DNA from: BOG-908 sp963850605
GTDB lineage: Bacteria > Pseudomonadota > Alphaproteobacteria > Acetobacterales > Acetobacteraceae
Length of the DNA: 64,000 nucleotides
Reading direction: 5' to 3'
NCBI GenBank assembly: GCA_963850605.1
Contig: CAWKLX010000006.1
Span: forward strand, 372,001 to 436,000
Under the pieces are notes generated by a model that was given only the letters and a program-made list of their open reading frames with translations, made no database searches and had not been told where the DNA came from. Made by a program: the position numbers and the translations under genes. Below are positions 24,653-35,349 of this stretch, in pieces. The number at the start of each line of letters is the position of its first letter. The stretch's first letter is position 1.

Positions 24653-26515
24653 TCATTTAGCTGAGGCAATCGTCTGGCCGGGCGCCACCTGCCGCCGCGC
24701 CGGGTCGCGCGTAATGGTGTCGCGCATGATGTCGCGCGCCAGGGGAGCGGCCACGTCCGCCCCCGCATTGCCATGCTCGACCACCACCGCCACGGCATAG
24801 CGGGGGGCGTCGTATGGCGCGAAGCACACGAACAGGGCGTGCGGCCGGAACTCCCAGGGCAGGCTGGCCGAATTGAAATGCCCGTGCTCGCGCGCCCAGC
24901 GGCTGACGCGGCGCACCTGGCTGGACCCTGTCTTGCCCGCGAGCTGCATCCCGGGCAGGCCCAGCCGCGCGTGCGGCGCCGTCCCCCCCGCCTCGTTGAC
25001 CACGGCGAACATGCCACCGCGCACCACCGCCAACGCTTCCTCGGGCACATCGAGCATGGCGAAATCCTCGGGCTTTCCGCCCGGCTCGGCCGCGCCCGCG
25101 ATCGTGCGCGTCACATGCGGCACCACGGCGCGGCCGGTGGCGATCCGGCTGACATAGGTGGCCAGTTGCAAAGGGGTTGCCAGCACGAAACCCTGGCCGA
25201 TGCCGCAGCCGATCGTGTCCCCCACGCTCCATTTATGCCCATGCCGCCGGCGCCAGGCTTGCGTGGGCATCAGACCCATGCGCGCCCCGGGCAGATCGAC
25301 ACCGGGATCGACGCCGAAACTGAACAGGTTGGCGGTTTGCGCCACGGCATCGATGCCGGCGCGCCGCGCAACCTCGTAGAAAAACACGTCGCAGGAGTGT
25401 TTCAACGCCCCATGCAGGTCCAGTGGGCCGTGCCCGTGTTTCTTCCAGCAATGGAAACGCGTGTCGCCCATGTCGAGATAGCCGGGGCAGCTGATGCGGT
25501 CTGTGTCCGTAATGACCCCTGCCTTCAGGCCCGCCAGCCCCACCGCCATCTTGAAAGTCGAGCCCGGCGGATAGACGCCCGCCGTCGCCTTGTTGATCAG
25601 CGGCGTCTTGCGGTCGGACGTCCACTCGTTCCACTGCGTCTGGGAGATGCCGCTGTCGAACAGGGCCGGATCGAAACTGGGCGTGGTCGTCATCGCCAAG
25701 ACTTCGCCGTTGGTGCAGTCCATCACCACGGCACTGGCCGCCATGTCGCCGAGCTGTGCCAAGATGCTGCGTTGCAGATCGACGTCGATCGATAGGGCTA
25801 TCTCGTCGCCCTGGGTGCCGTCGGTGCGGTCCAGTTCGCGTATCACCCGGCCGACGGCGTTTACCTCCATCTGCACCTCGCCCGCTTGGCCGCGCAGTTC
25901 GTCCTCATGGAACTGCTCGACGCCCGCGCGGCCTACCCGTACGCCGGGCAGGGCCAGCACCGGGTCGAGCCCCAAATCATCCTCGCTGGGGGGGGCCACA
26001 TAGCCGACGATGTGCGCCAGGTCCGGGCCGAACGGGTAGTGGCGCGTCGTGCCCACATCGACCAGTACGCCCGGCAGGTCGGGGGCGTTCACCTCGATGC
26101 GCGCCATCTGGTCCCAGTCCAGAAACTCCTTCAGGGTTACCGGAATGAAACGGCGGTTGTGCTTTATGTCGCGGGCGATGCGCTCGCGGTCGTGATCCTC
26201 AAGCGGCACCAGCCTGTCGAAAGCCGCCAACGTTGCCTGGAAATCCGACGTCTCCTCGGCCAGAATCAGCGCCCGCCAGTTGAGTGTGTTGCCGGCCAGA
26301 ACCTGGCCGAACCGGTCCAGGATGCGCCCGCGGGGTGCCGCGATCAGCCGGGCGCTGACGCGGTTGCTTTCGGCCAGCGTCTTGTAGCGCGCGCCCTGCT
26401 CAACCTGCACCCGGTAGAGTTTGACCCCCAAAGCACCCAGCGCCGCGGTCTGCCCCGCCATCAGCAGCAGCGCCCGCCTGGTGAACACGCCGTTGCGGGT
26501 GCCTTCCTGTTTCAA
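24653..26515 (-). CDS. mrdA: Penicillin-binding protein 2 (peptidoglycan transpeptidase MrdA)
   Basis: The 620-residue class B PBP has an N-terminal membrane anchor (about residues 11-30), a pedestal region, and the transpeptidase motifs STFK (in PPGSTFKMAVGL; serine nucleophile near residue 320), SCD (HSCDVFFYEVA) and KTG (AGKTGSSQVRR). It crosslinks lateral-wall peptidoglycan with RodA during elongation. The start is TTG at 26515, with GGAG six bases upstream. It follows mreD across a gap of about 40 bases that holds GACGAC-type repeats. Confidence 0.95.
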   Translation of the reverse strand: MKQEGTRNGVFTRRALLLMAGQTAALGALGVKLYRVQVEQGARYKTLAESNRVSARLIAAPRGRILDRFGQVLAGNTLNWRALILAEETSDFQATLAAFDRLVPLEDHDRERIARDIKHNRRFIPVTLKEFLDWDQMARIEVNAPDLPGVLVDVGTTRHYPFGPDLAHIVGYVAPPSEDDLGLDPVLALPGVRVGRAGVEQFHEDELRGQAGEVQMEVNAVGRVIRELDRTDGTQGDEIALSIDVDLQRSILAQLGDMAASAVVMDCTNGEVLAMTTTPSFDPALFDSGISQTQWNEWTSDRKTPLINKATAGVYPPGSTFKMAVGLAGLKAGVITDTDRISCPGYLDMGDTRFHCWKKHGHGPLDLHGALKHSCDVFFYEVARRAGIDAVAQTANLFSFGVDPGVDLPGARMGLMPTQAWRRRHGHKWSVGDTIGCGIGQGFVLATPLQLATYVSRIATGRAVVPHVTRTIAGAAEPGGKPEDFAMLDVPEEALAVVRGGMFAVVNEAGGTAPHARLGLPGMQLAGKTGSSQVRRVSRWAREHGHFNSASLPWEFRPHALFVCFAPYDAPRYAVAVVVEHGNAGADVAAPLARDIMRDTITRDPARRQVAPGQTIASAK

Positions 26516-26518
26516 GGG

Positions 26519-26554
26519 CGACTCCGACGACCGACGACCGAGGGCTGACGACTG
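26519..26554. repeat. GACGAC-type intergenic element between mreD and mrdA
   Basis: The + strand contains GACGACCGACGACCG and, a few bases on, CTGACGACTGG, the same words as the palindromic elements near 3.0 and 41.1 kb. It lies wholly inside the short mreD-mrdA gap and also includes the mrdA ribosome-binding region. Structure is less symmetrical than in the other copies. Confidence 0.5.
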
Positions 26555-26555
26555 G

Positions 26556-27104
26556 TCATCCGGCCTGCTCGGGCGCGGCCCGGCCGCGGTGCAGCGTGAT
26601 CAGATACACGGCCAGGACCGGATACAAGCCTGCCGCGACCCCCAGCTCGAACACCCCCGGCCAAGGCGGCACGGCCCGCCAGGTAAGCACGCACACCAAC
26701 CCCCATTCGGCGAGTGCGGCCAGGGCCGCCAGCCCCGTGAACGTCAACCACACCAAGGCGAAGCCGCTGCGCGTCAGCGTGCGCCGTGCGCGCAGGGCTG
26801 TCGCATGGATCAGCAGCAGCACCAGTACCTGGATGCCGACCGGGCCCTGAGCCAGAAGGTCGAGCAGCAGCCCGATCGCAAACACCAATGGCGCGGGCAT
26901 CGAATTCGGACGGTACAGCGACCAGAAGAACACGCACGCCATGGCCCATACCGGCTGCAGCTGTGCCTGGCCCGGCAAGCCCAGCGGCGCGGACAGCAGC
27001 AGAAGCACGACAATCGTCTGAACCCCGGGCAGGGCGTAACGCGACGCGACGTCCATCCCGTGCCACATCCCCAGACGCGGCCGTATGCCAGGCTTGGTAT
27101 CCAT
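26556..27104 (-). CDS. mreD: Rod-shape determining protein MreD
   Basis: The 182-residue hydrophobic protein has about five membrane helices (VVLLLLSAPLGLPGQ, FAIGLLLDLLAQGP, LVWLTFTGLAALAAL and others), including the MreD-typical NSMPAPLVFAIGLLLDLL. It is an integral member of the elongation complex. Sequence conservation is low in this family, so the call rests strongly on position: mreC is 15 bases upstream and mrdA follows. Confidence 0.88.
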   Translation of the reverse strand: MDTKPGIRPRLGMWHGMDVASRYALPGVQTIVVLLLLSAPLGLPGQAQLQPVWAMACVFFWSLYRPNSMPAPLVFAIGLLLDLLAQGPVGIQVLVLLLIHATALRARRTLTRSGFALVWLTFTGLAALAALAEWGLVCVLTWRAVPPWPGVFELGVAAGLYPVLAVYLITLHRGRAAPEQAG

Positions 27105-27119
27105 TGCGGCCCTCAGCCG

Positions 27120-28001
27120 TCAGTTACCGGCCGGCGGCGCAGCCGCGGCCGGGGACCGGCGACCAATCGCCGACTCAGGCGGCACGACGCCGCCCAAGCC
27201 GTAGTCAAAAATCCGCACCACTTCCAGGCGCCCCAGATCCGCGGCCGGCGCCACCTCCATCTGTCCCGCTTGCCCGTAATGCACCGTGCCGATCAGCAGA
27301 CCGGCCGGAAAAGCCCCTGCCTCGGCGGAGGTCACCACGCGCTCGCCTTCCTCGGGACGGATGCCATCCTGCACATAAAGCAGCCGGGGACTTGGCGCAT
27401 TCTCGCCGGCCAGGATGGCACGGGCGCGGCTATGCTCCAGCAGCACGGGAATACGGCTGTTCATGTCGGTGATCAGCAGCACGCGCGCGCTGCGGGCGCC
27501 CACTTCGGTCACCCGCCCGGCCAGCCCGGCCGCATCCAGCGCCACCTCGCCACGGCGTATCGTGCTGTGGGGTCCTACCGACAGCAGCACGGAGCGGGCA
27601 TAGACCCCGCCGGCGTCAGCCACTACCCGGGCCGTCACGAAACTCAGTTTCGGGTCGGGCACCCAGCGCAGGTTTTCTTTCAGGGTGGCGTTCTCGGCGT
27701 CCAGCGCCATCGCGACGTCATACCAGTGCCGCAACCGCTCGTTTTCCAGCCGCAAGCGCTCCACCTCGCTTCGCAACCCCACCGTCTCGCGCACGGCGCG
27801 GGCGGCCCCCCGCACGGCGCGCAATGGCGCATCGACCACGGAATAGATGGGGGCCAGCGCGTCCGACAGGGTGATGCGCGCCGTCTCGGGCACCAGGGGG
27901 GTGGCCCGGCCCAGCAACATCAGCGCCAGGGCGGCCACGATCAGCACCGGAAGGGTCAGGCGGGCCAGCGCCTGGCGCGCCTGTATCGAAAGCCTTAGCA
28001 C
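27120..28001 (-). CDS. mreC: Rod-shape determining protein MreC
   Basis: The 293-residue protein has one N-terminal membrane helix (LTLPVLIVAALALMLLG), a coiled coil at about residues 70-110 rich in Glu, Arg and Leu (RSEVERLRLENERLRHW), and a beta-rich periplasmic domain with VGPHSTIRRGEVALDAAGLA and a Pro/Ala C-tail. MreC links cytoplasmic MreB to periplasmic synthases. It begins with GTG at 28001, 50 bases after mreB. Confidence 0.92.
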   Translation of the reverse strand: MLRLSIQARQALARLTLPVLIVAALALMLLGRATPLVPETARITLSDALAPIYSVVDAPLRAVRGAARAVRETVGLRSEVERLRLENERLRHWYDVAMALDAENATLKENLRWVPDPKLSFVTARVVADAGGVYARSVLLSVGPHSTIRRGEVALDAAGLAGRVTEVGARSARVLLITDMNSRIPVLLEHSRARAILAGENAPSPRLLYVQDGIRPEEGERVVTSAEAGAFPAGLLIGTVHYGQAGQMEVAPAADLGRLEVVRIFDYGLGGVVPPESAIGRRSPAAAAPPAGN

Positions 28002-28050
28002 GAGCCTGCCTTTCGCCGACCCTGGAAGACGGCACTTACTTTATGGCACG

Positions 28051-29094
28051 TCAATACATCGTCGTGAGGACGTTCCGCAGCCGTTTCAGTTCCTCCAGCG
28101 CGCGCCCGGTGCCCAGCACCACGCAGGAGAGCGGTTCTTCTGCCACCACCACCGGCAGCCCGGTCGCCTCGCGCAGCACCTGGTCCAGCCGGTGCAGCAA
28201 CGCGCCGCCGCCCGTCAGCACGATGCCTTTGTCAACAATGTCGGCGGCCAGCTCGGGCGGTGTCATCTCCAGCGCGGTGCGCACGGCTTCGACGATCTGG
28301 AACACCGGTTCGGCCAGGCTTTCGGCGATTTGGCGCTGGCTGACCGAGACCTCGCGCGGCACCCCGTTGATCATGTCGCGGCCGCGCACCTCCTGCCACG
28401 GCCCATCTCCGCCATCCTCCTGGGGCCGCGCCGACCCCAGCCCAATTTTCAGCCGCTCGGCCGAGCTCTCGCCAATCAGAAGATTGTGGTTGCGGCGGAT
28501 GTAGCTGGTGATGGCCTCGTCCATCTTGTCGCCACCCACCCGGACCGAGCGGGAATAGACGATTCCGCCCAGCGAGATGACGGCAACCTCGGTCGTCCCC
28601 CCGCCGATATCGACGATCATGGATCCAGAGGGTTCGGTCACCGGCAGACCGGCGCCAATCGCCGCCGCCATTGGCTCCTCGATCAGCAGCACGCGCCGTG
28701 CACCGGCGCTCTCGGCGCTCTCCTGGATGGCGCGGCGCTCGACCGCGGTGGAGCCGGACGGCACGCAGACGATGATGATGGGCGAGGCAAAACTCCGCCG
28801 GTTGTGCACCTTGCGGATGAAATGCTTGATCATCTCCTCGGCCACTTCGAAATCTGCGATGACCCCGTCGCGCATCGGACGAATGGCGGAGATGTTGCCT
28901 GGAGTGCGGCCCAGCATCTGCTTGGCCTCTTCGCCAACCGCCAGCACCTGCTTCTTGCCTCGCACATCGGCGATGGCCACGACGGAGGGTTCGGCCAGCA
29001 CGATGCCCCGGCCCTTCACATAGACCAGCGTGTTGGCGGTGCCGAGATCGATGGCCATGTCGGCGGACATGACGCCGAGAAGGCGGGAGAACAT
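28051..29094 (-). CDS. mreB: Actin-like rod-shape protein MreB
   Basis: The 347-residue actin homologue shows ATP-binding motifs DLGTANTLVYVKGRGIVLAE, IVDIGGGTTEVAVISLGGIV and GIVLTGGGALLHRLDQVL. Length and spacing match the family. MreB filaments guide the elongation machinery along the membrane. It is the first gene of mreB-mreC-mreD-mrdA on the reverse strand and diverges from two lipoprotein genes, with a 187-base gap for promoters on both sides. It starts at ATG 29094 with no strong ribosome site. Confidence 0.97.
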   Translation of the reverse strand: MFSRLLGVMSADMAIDLGTANTLVYVKGRGIVLAEPSVVAIADVRGKKQVLAVGEEAKQMLGRTPGNISAIRPMRDGVIADFEVAEEMIKHFIRKVHNRRSFASPIIIVCVPSGSTAVERRAIQESAESAGARRVLLIEEPMAAAIGAGLPVTEPSGSMIVDIGGGTTEVAVISLGGIVYSRSVRVGGDKMDEAITSYIRRNHNLLIGESSAERLKIGLGSARPQEDGGDGPWQEVRGRDMINGVPREVSVSQRQIAESLAEPVFQIVEAVRTALEMTPPELAADIVDKGIVLTGGGALLHRLDQVLREATGLPVVVAEEPLSCVVLGTGRALEELKRLRNVLTTMY

Positions 29095-29281
29095 ATTTTA
29101 CAATAACCCTAAAGCGACGATCGGGGGCGCGCCCTACAACACGGTAGGCGGCCGAGGCTGCTGACGTGCGGCCCTTTACCCCCAAGCCGCCCGACCGGGA
29201 ACCCCCCGGGGTTCTGTGTACTTATATAGACCGCCCATGGCTTGGCAGGGGCGGATTTTCTGACCAGGAGAAACGCTCGTC

Positions 29282-29518
29282 ATGCGCAGCACCGCAGTCG
29301 CACTCGGCCTAATCACCCTGCTCGGCCTGGCCGGCTGCACCGACCCCTACGATCCGGGACAGCGCGCGGTGGGTGGCGGTCTCATCGGCGGCGCGGGCGG
29401 TGCGGCGATCGGCGGCCTGGCGGGCGGCGGGAAGGGGGCGCTGATCGGCGGCCTCGCCGGCGCGGCGCTGGGCGCCGGAACCGGTGCTGCCACGACACCC
29501 ACGCCGCCACCTCGCTAG
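29282..29518 (+). CDS. Glycine-zipper lipoprotein
   Basis: This 78-residue protein has a lipoprotein signal (lipobox LAGC at about residues 16-19, Thr at +2, which favours the outer membrane) followed by a glycine-zipper repeat (GGGLIGGAGGAAIGGLAGGG and on) and a Pro/Thr tail. Glycine zippers form tight membrane-helix pairs. It is a near copy of the next gene without that gene's Tyr/Gln tail. AGGAG stands about 12 bases upstream of the ATG. Confidence 0.75.
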   Translation: MRSTAVALGLITLLGLAGCTDPYDPGQRAVGGGLIGGAGGAAIGGLAGGGKGALIGGLAGAALGAGTGAATTPTPPPR

Positions 29519-29593
29519 AGGGGCATTCGTGACCATTGTCAAAGACCGGAACCGATCCCAACGAGGGTCGTACAATCAACAGGAGCGCTCATT

Positions 29594-30010
29594 ATGCGTG
29601 GGACCGCGATAACACTTAGCCTGATCGGCCTGCTCGGCGTTGCCGGCTGCACCAATCCGTACGACCCTGGGCAGCGCGCCGTCGGCGGCGGGCTGTTGGG
29701 CGCCGGGGCGGGTGCGGCCATCGGCGGTCTGGCGGGTGGCGGGCGCGGTGCGGCGATCGGCGCGCTGGCCGGCGGCGCGCTTGGTGCCGGCACCGGCGCG
29801 GCCACGACGCCAACCCCGCCACCACCCGGCTATTACGGCAACCAGCCCCCGCCACCGCCGCCCGGCTATCAGCCTGGATACCAGCAGCAAGGTTATCAGC
29901 AGCCGGGCTATCCGCAACAAGGATATCCACAGCAAGGCTATCCGCAGCAGGGGTATCAGCAGGGCTATCCGCCCCCGCCCCCGCCGCCGGGATACAATAA
30001 CGGCTACTAG
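29594..30010 (+). CDS. Glycine-zipper lipoprotein with Pro/Tyr/Gln-repeat tail
   Basis: The 138-residue paralogue of the preceding gene has lipobox VAGC, the same NPYDPGQRAVGGGLLGAG stretch, a glycine zipper to about residue 75, and then a low-complexity tail made of GYYGNQPPPPPP, GYQPGYQQQGYQQPG and three direct copies of GYPQQ (a 15-base DNA repeat near 29908-29955). The tail may be disordered and exposed on the cell surface. The two genes are a recent tandem duplication that differs by this tail. AGGAG lies 8 bases before the ATG. Confidence 0.75.
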   Translation: MRGTAITLSLIGLLGVAGCTNPYDPGQRAVGGGLLGAGAGAAIGGLAGGGRGAAIGALAGGALGAGTGAATTPTPPPPGYYGNQPPPPPPGYQPGYQQQGYQQPGYPQQGYPQQGYPQQGYQQGYPPPPPPPGYNNGY

Positions 30011-30016
30011 GTTTTC

Positions 30017-30039
30017 GGGGCGGCGTGAATTGCCGCCCC
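30017..30039 (+). terminator. GC-rich stem-loop after lipoprotein gene
   Basis: GGGGCGGC, loop GTGAATT, GCCGCCCC form a perfect eight-base stem just after the stop codon at 30010. No T-run follows, so it may terminate weakly or protect the 3' end of the lipoprotein mRNA. Confidence 0.45.
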
Positions 30040-30234
30040 ACAACCGACGGGCGAGCCTGGTAATGAATTTCGCCGTTTCGGATCAGAATTAATCCGTGGC
30101 GGAGTTCCGTCGGAAGTTTTCGGAATTCCGTCAGGAAACTCACGCAGTTAGCGCTGGCGCTTCCGCCCTGCCCAGTCCACACGCCATTCATCATGCTGCC
30201 TGGTGTGGCGGCCCAATGACATGCGGGTGGAAAA

Positions 30235-33200
30235 ATGGCGTCGATCACGTGGACCGGTGCGGCTGGCGACAACAATTATAACAATCCGGCCAACTGGTCG
30301 CCGATGCAGGTGCCAGGTTCGGGTGATACCGTCACCATCAGCACGGCGGCTGCCACCGCCATCGGCATTTCCGGCACGGACGCAGTAGCCGGCCTGACCA
30401 CGAACAACAAGGTCACGCTCAACCTCAGCAATAACAGCACCTACACTATTGGTAGCGGCGCCAGCGCGGCCACCTTCGCCAACAGCGGGACGTTCGCGCT
30501 GAACTCCACTAACAGCAACACCGACTTCGTCGTGGGCGGCGCCAAGCTGACCCTGTCCGGCACTGGCACGATTCTGCTCGGCAATAACGGCAATAACCGG
30601 ATTTATGGCGCTGCCGCGGGCGACCAGCTGATCAACACCAGCAACGTCATCGCGGGCGGCGGACAGCTCGGCGCCGGTCAGCTGAAATTCACGAACGGCG
30701 CCTCCGGCACGGTGGACGCCAACCTGCCCACCGCGCTGATTATCAACACCGGCACCAATACGGTCACTAATAGCGGGTTGCTGGAAGCGACCGCTGGCGG
30801 CGCGCTGGCCATCCAGAGCACCGTCAATGACGGCACGACCGGTCATGTGACCGCCAATGGCGGGACCGTCTATCTCCAGGGCGCGACCCTTCAGGGCGGC
30901 ACGCTGAGCACCGGCAGTGGCGGCGAGATCGCGGTCCAATACAACAACTCTGGCGCGCTCGACGGCACCACCAATGCCGTAACCAACACCGGAACCTTTG
31001 CTATCCAGAACAACGGCACACTCTCGCTCCTCGGCTCCATCGTCAATCAGGGCCAGATCGATCTGCAAAGCACCAATGCAACGACCGAGCTGTTCATCGC
31101 CAGCCCTACCGTGACGCTCAGCGGCGGCGGCACGGTCGCGCTGACGGATAATGGCAACAATTACATCTTCGGCACCGCCGGAACGAATGTGCTCGATAAC
31201 GTCGATAACACGATCGAAGGCAGCGGTCAGTTGGGTTACGGCTCCCTGACATTGATCAACGCGGCCCACGGTCTAATCGATGCAACCGGCACGGGGGCTC
31301 GGCTCTATCTGAATACCGGATCGGCGGTCACCACCAATAGCGGGCTGATCGAGGATACCGGCACGGCTGGATTGCAGATCAACAGTGCGATCAATGACGG
31401 TTCAGCCGGCGTCATCCTGGCATCGGGTACCGGGGCGTTCGTGGCGCTCGACAATGGCGGCAGCATCGCAGGCGGCACGCTTGCCACTTCGGGCGGCGGC
31501 GCGAACGTGGTCGAGTATGGCAATGTGGCGACGCTGGACGGAACGGCCCACGCCGTCACCAATACCGGCACGTTCGACATCAACAACAACGCCACGCTGA
31601 GCGTGCTGGGCACGCTGGTCAACACCGGCACCGTCAACCTCCTGAGCACCAACGCCACGACCGAGTTCACCATCGGCACGCCAACGCTCAGCCTCACCGG
31701 CGGCGGCGCCATCACCCTGTCCGACAACGGCAACAACTATATTTTCGGCGCCGCCGCCGCCGACACTCTCGACAACGTCAACAACACGATCAGCGGGGCC
31801 GGCCAGCTCGGCGACGGGCAGCTCACCTTCATCAACGAAGCGGGTGGTATCGTCGATGCCACCGGCGGCAACGCCTTGGTGATCGACACGATCAACGAGG
31901 TCGTCAAGAATAGCGGCCTTATCGAGGCCACCGGCGCCTACGGCCTGGTGGTGCAAAGCACCGCCATCGACAGCAGCAGTGGCGGCACCATCCTGGCCGC
32001 CAACAGCAACGTGTATCTCAACGGCAGCGTCCTCGCCGGCGGCACGATCAAGACCACCGGCACCGGCAACATTGTGGCGTCGTACGGGCAGACCGGCGAG
32101 CTCGACGGCTCGGCGCATACCATCACCAATCTCGGCACTGTTGCAGTGCAGAACAATGGCACGCTGTCTTTGCTGGGCATGATCAGCAACAAGAACCTGA
32201 TCACGTTCGGTAGCACCAACGCCAATACGGACCTTGTCATCGGCCCGACCGGCACGCCTGGAACGGTGACGCTGACCGGCGGCGGCGCGGTTACATTGTC
32301 CGACAACGGCAATAACCGCGTTTACGGCGCGATGGCAGGCGACACGCTGGTCAACCTGAACAACACCATCAGCGGCGCCGGCCAGATCGGCCTGAACCAG
32401 CTCACCTTGATCAACGACGCCACAATCAATGCCACGGGCGGCAACGTACTGCTGCTGCAAAGCAGTGCCACGCCCATCGTCAACAACGGCCTGCTCGAGG
32501 CCACCAACAGCGCCGGCGGCCTGGTCATCAATACGACGACTATCAGCAACGCGAGCGGCACGGTCACCGCGGCCGGCGGCAACGTCTATCTGCAAAGCGG
32601 CACCATCGCCGGCGGCCTGGTCAGCACCCTCGGCGCGGCGGCGATTGTCGTGCAGTACGGCAATATCGGAGGCTTCGACGGTTCCGCGAGTGCGCTCACC
32701 ACCTCCGGCAGCGTCGACGTCAACAACAACGGCACGCTTAGCCTGCTGGGCACCATCATCAACACCGGCACGATCTCGTTACTGAGCACCAACGCCTACA
32801 CGGACCTTGTCATCGGCGGGAGCACCGCCAGCACGGTGACGCTGACAGGAAGTGGCACCATTGCCCTGTCCGACAACGGCAACAATCGTATCTACGGCGC
32901 CATCGCTGGCGACACGCTGCTGAACCTGAACAACACGATCGCCGGCTCGGGCCAGATCGGCGCCGGCCAACTGACGCTGATCAACGAACTCGGTCATCAA
33001 CGCCAACAATGGTGGCAGCGCATTGACCATCGTGACCGGCAGCATCGCTGTCATCAACAACGGGCTTATCGAGTCGACGAACACCGGCGGCCTCGTCATC
33101 AACAGCAGCACCATCAGCAACACCAATGGCACCATCGCGGCGGCCGGCGGCAACGTCTTCCTGCAATCGGCAACCATCGCCGGCGGTCTGCTGACCAGCA

Positions 33201-35204
33201 GCGGCGGCGCCTCGTTCAACGTGCAGTATGGCAACATTGCCAGTCTGGACGGATCGATGCACGCGCTGACCAACCGCGCCGTTGTCGATGTGAACAACAA
33301 CGGCACGCTCACCCTGGCCGGTTCGATCGTCAACGCAGGCTCAATCAACCTGCAAAGCACGAACGCCTACACCGACCTGATCGTGGAGAGCAGCACGGTG
33401 ACGTTGAGCGGCGGCGGCACCATCACCCTGTCTGACAACGGCAATAACCGGATCTACGGTGCCGTCGCCGCCAATGTTCTCGACAACGTCAACAACACGA
33501 TCGAGGGATCTGGCCAGATCGGCGCGGGACAGTTGACGCTGACCAACGCCGGCACGATCGCGGCCACCGGCGCCAACGCGCTGATCGTCAATCTCGGCAG
33601 TACCGGCACCAATACCGCCACTGGTCAGATGTTGGGCGAGGGCGCGGGCGGGCTGATCTTCCAGAACGGCACCTACACCAACCAGGGCCTGATCCAGGCC
33701 GATAACGGCAGTACCGTCACCTTCCAGGCGGGCGCCGTGCTGACGAACGATAGCGCCAAGGGCGTGCTGACCGGCGGCAGCTATGGTGCTGTCGCCACCA
33801 GCAACGACGCGACGCTCCAGGTGTCCAGCGGCGTCGCGGTCAACACGCTGGCGGCCAACCTCCTACTGTCTGGCGCAGGGTCGGAGATCACCTTCGGCGG
33901 CGTACCTCATCGAGACCAGCCTCAAGACAATCGACAAGACCGGTGAGCTGCAAATCCTCGGCAAGCGCGACTACACGACCAAGAACAAGCTTTCCAACAG
34001 CGGCACGGTGGCCCTCGGCGGCGGCACCCTGAAAGCGGGTGGGCTGAACGACAAGGCAGGCTCGGTGCTGACCGGCTTCGGCACGCTGAACGCGAAATTC
34101 ACCGATGCCGGCTCGGTCGTCGCCACCGGCGGCGAGCTGGATCTGATTGGCAAGACCAATTCAATCACCGGCACAATCAGCGGCACCGGCACGCTCGGTT
34201 TCGGCGGCACCACAACGCTGAACACCGGCACCGTGCTCGATGTCGGCCATATCGCCCTGCTGAACAAGGCAACGCTGAACATCGCCGCCTCGGTCGGCTT
34301 CGCCGGCACGTTCGACGTTGTCGGCACGGCCAGTGTCGCCGGCGCGGGCACGTTCACAAATACCGGCCTGTTCGAGGCGACGGGCAAGGGCGTGGGCACC
34401 ATCTCGGACCCGTTCGCCAATACCGGCACTATCTCAGTGGCCGCCACTGACAGTCTGGCCTTCTCCGGCGGGCTGGCCAATACAGGACTGATCCTCGATA
34501 GCGGCACTTTTACGGATACGGCCGCGCTCACCGGCGGATCACTTACCCTTGGCGCCAGCGGCACCTCGGCCGTGATCGCCAGCATGGCCGGTGCCGGCAA
34601 CAGCACGCTGGCGACACTGACCACGGCCGGCGGCGCGCTGAACACGTCCGGCACCACGCTGACAGTGACCGGCGACTACAACAACACGGCGGCCGGCACG
34701 GGCAACGGCTACATGCCGTTCGCGGGTGTGACCGGCACCATCAACGGTAAGGGCACGCAGCTGGGCGTGATCGGCGTGAACGGCACCACCATCACCTCGG
34801 TCAACGGCACGCTCACCATCGCCATAAAGGCGGGCGGCTCGGCGCAGTTCGAGGTCGAGAACACCGGCGCGGCCGGCGCGGCGGCGCTGCGCGGTGCGCT
34901 GCAGACCACGGTCAATGGCGGCCACATCACCGCGACCGGGCTGAGCGGCTCGGGTGTCACCGCCAGCGATTACGGCCCGATCGCGGCCGGTGCCAACAGC
35001 AGCATCTACACCATCAACTACAGCAGCGGCGCGCTGACCGGCCAGGCGATCCACTTGGCCAGCGATTTCGCCAACGTCGCCGGCCTGACCATCGACATCG
35101 TGGCCGCGCCGGCGAACGCGGTTGCACCGGCCGCGCTGTCAACCAGCCACACGGACGGGTCGCCTGACGCCTTCGCGTGGCTATCGGGCCTGCATCACGG
35201 ATGA
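30235..35204 (+). pseudogene. Very large repetitive adhesin-like surface protein, two reading-frame breaks
   Basis: The whole region encodes one beta-rich protein of about 1655 residues, but in three successive frames: about 30235-32990, 32991-33900 and 33901-35204. Removing one base near 32992 and one near 33900 rejoins it. The N-terminus ITWTGAAGDNNYNNPANWSP is typical of large bacterial adhesins; no ordinary signal peptide or autotransporter barrel is seen. The middle holds six copies of a unit of about 190 residues, each with a core like LSDNGNNRIYGA. Composition is rich in Asn, Gly, Thr and Ser, like beta-helix proteins. Export could be by a non-classical or type I route. It may be a true pseudogene, a phase-variable gene or a sequence error. 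Confidence 0.7.
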
Positions 35205-35349
35205 TGTGCACGACCGAGACCATCACCCCGGCAGACGTGAACACGTCCGGTTCCTGCAACGAGTCTTCACTTGACGACCTGTCGTTCACGGCGCTCAAGC
35301 CGTAGAGCGTTTTGCTGTCGACACGTCACCTTTCGCAAGGACGACAATT

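Noticed and set aside
28232..29185. Long open frames antisense or out of frame to mreB and other genes
   Set aside because: In high-GC coding DNA such frames are expected; they lack signal, domain and codon support.
32995..33435. C-terminal part of the first adhesin frame
   Set aside because: The translated sequence becomes Gln/Arg/His-rich and unrelated, while the neighbouring frame continues the repeat, so it is out of frame.
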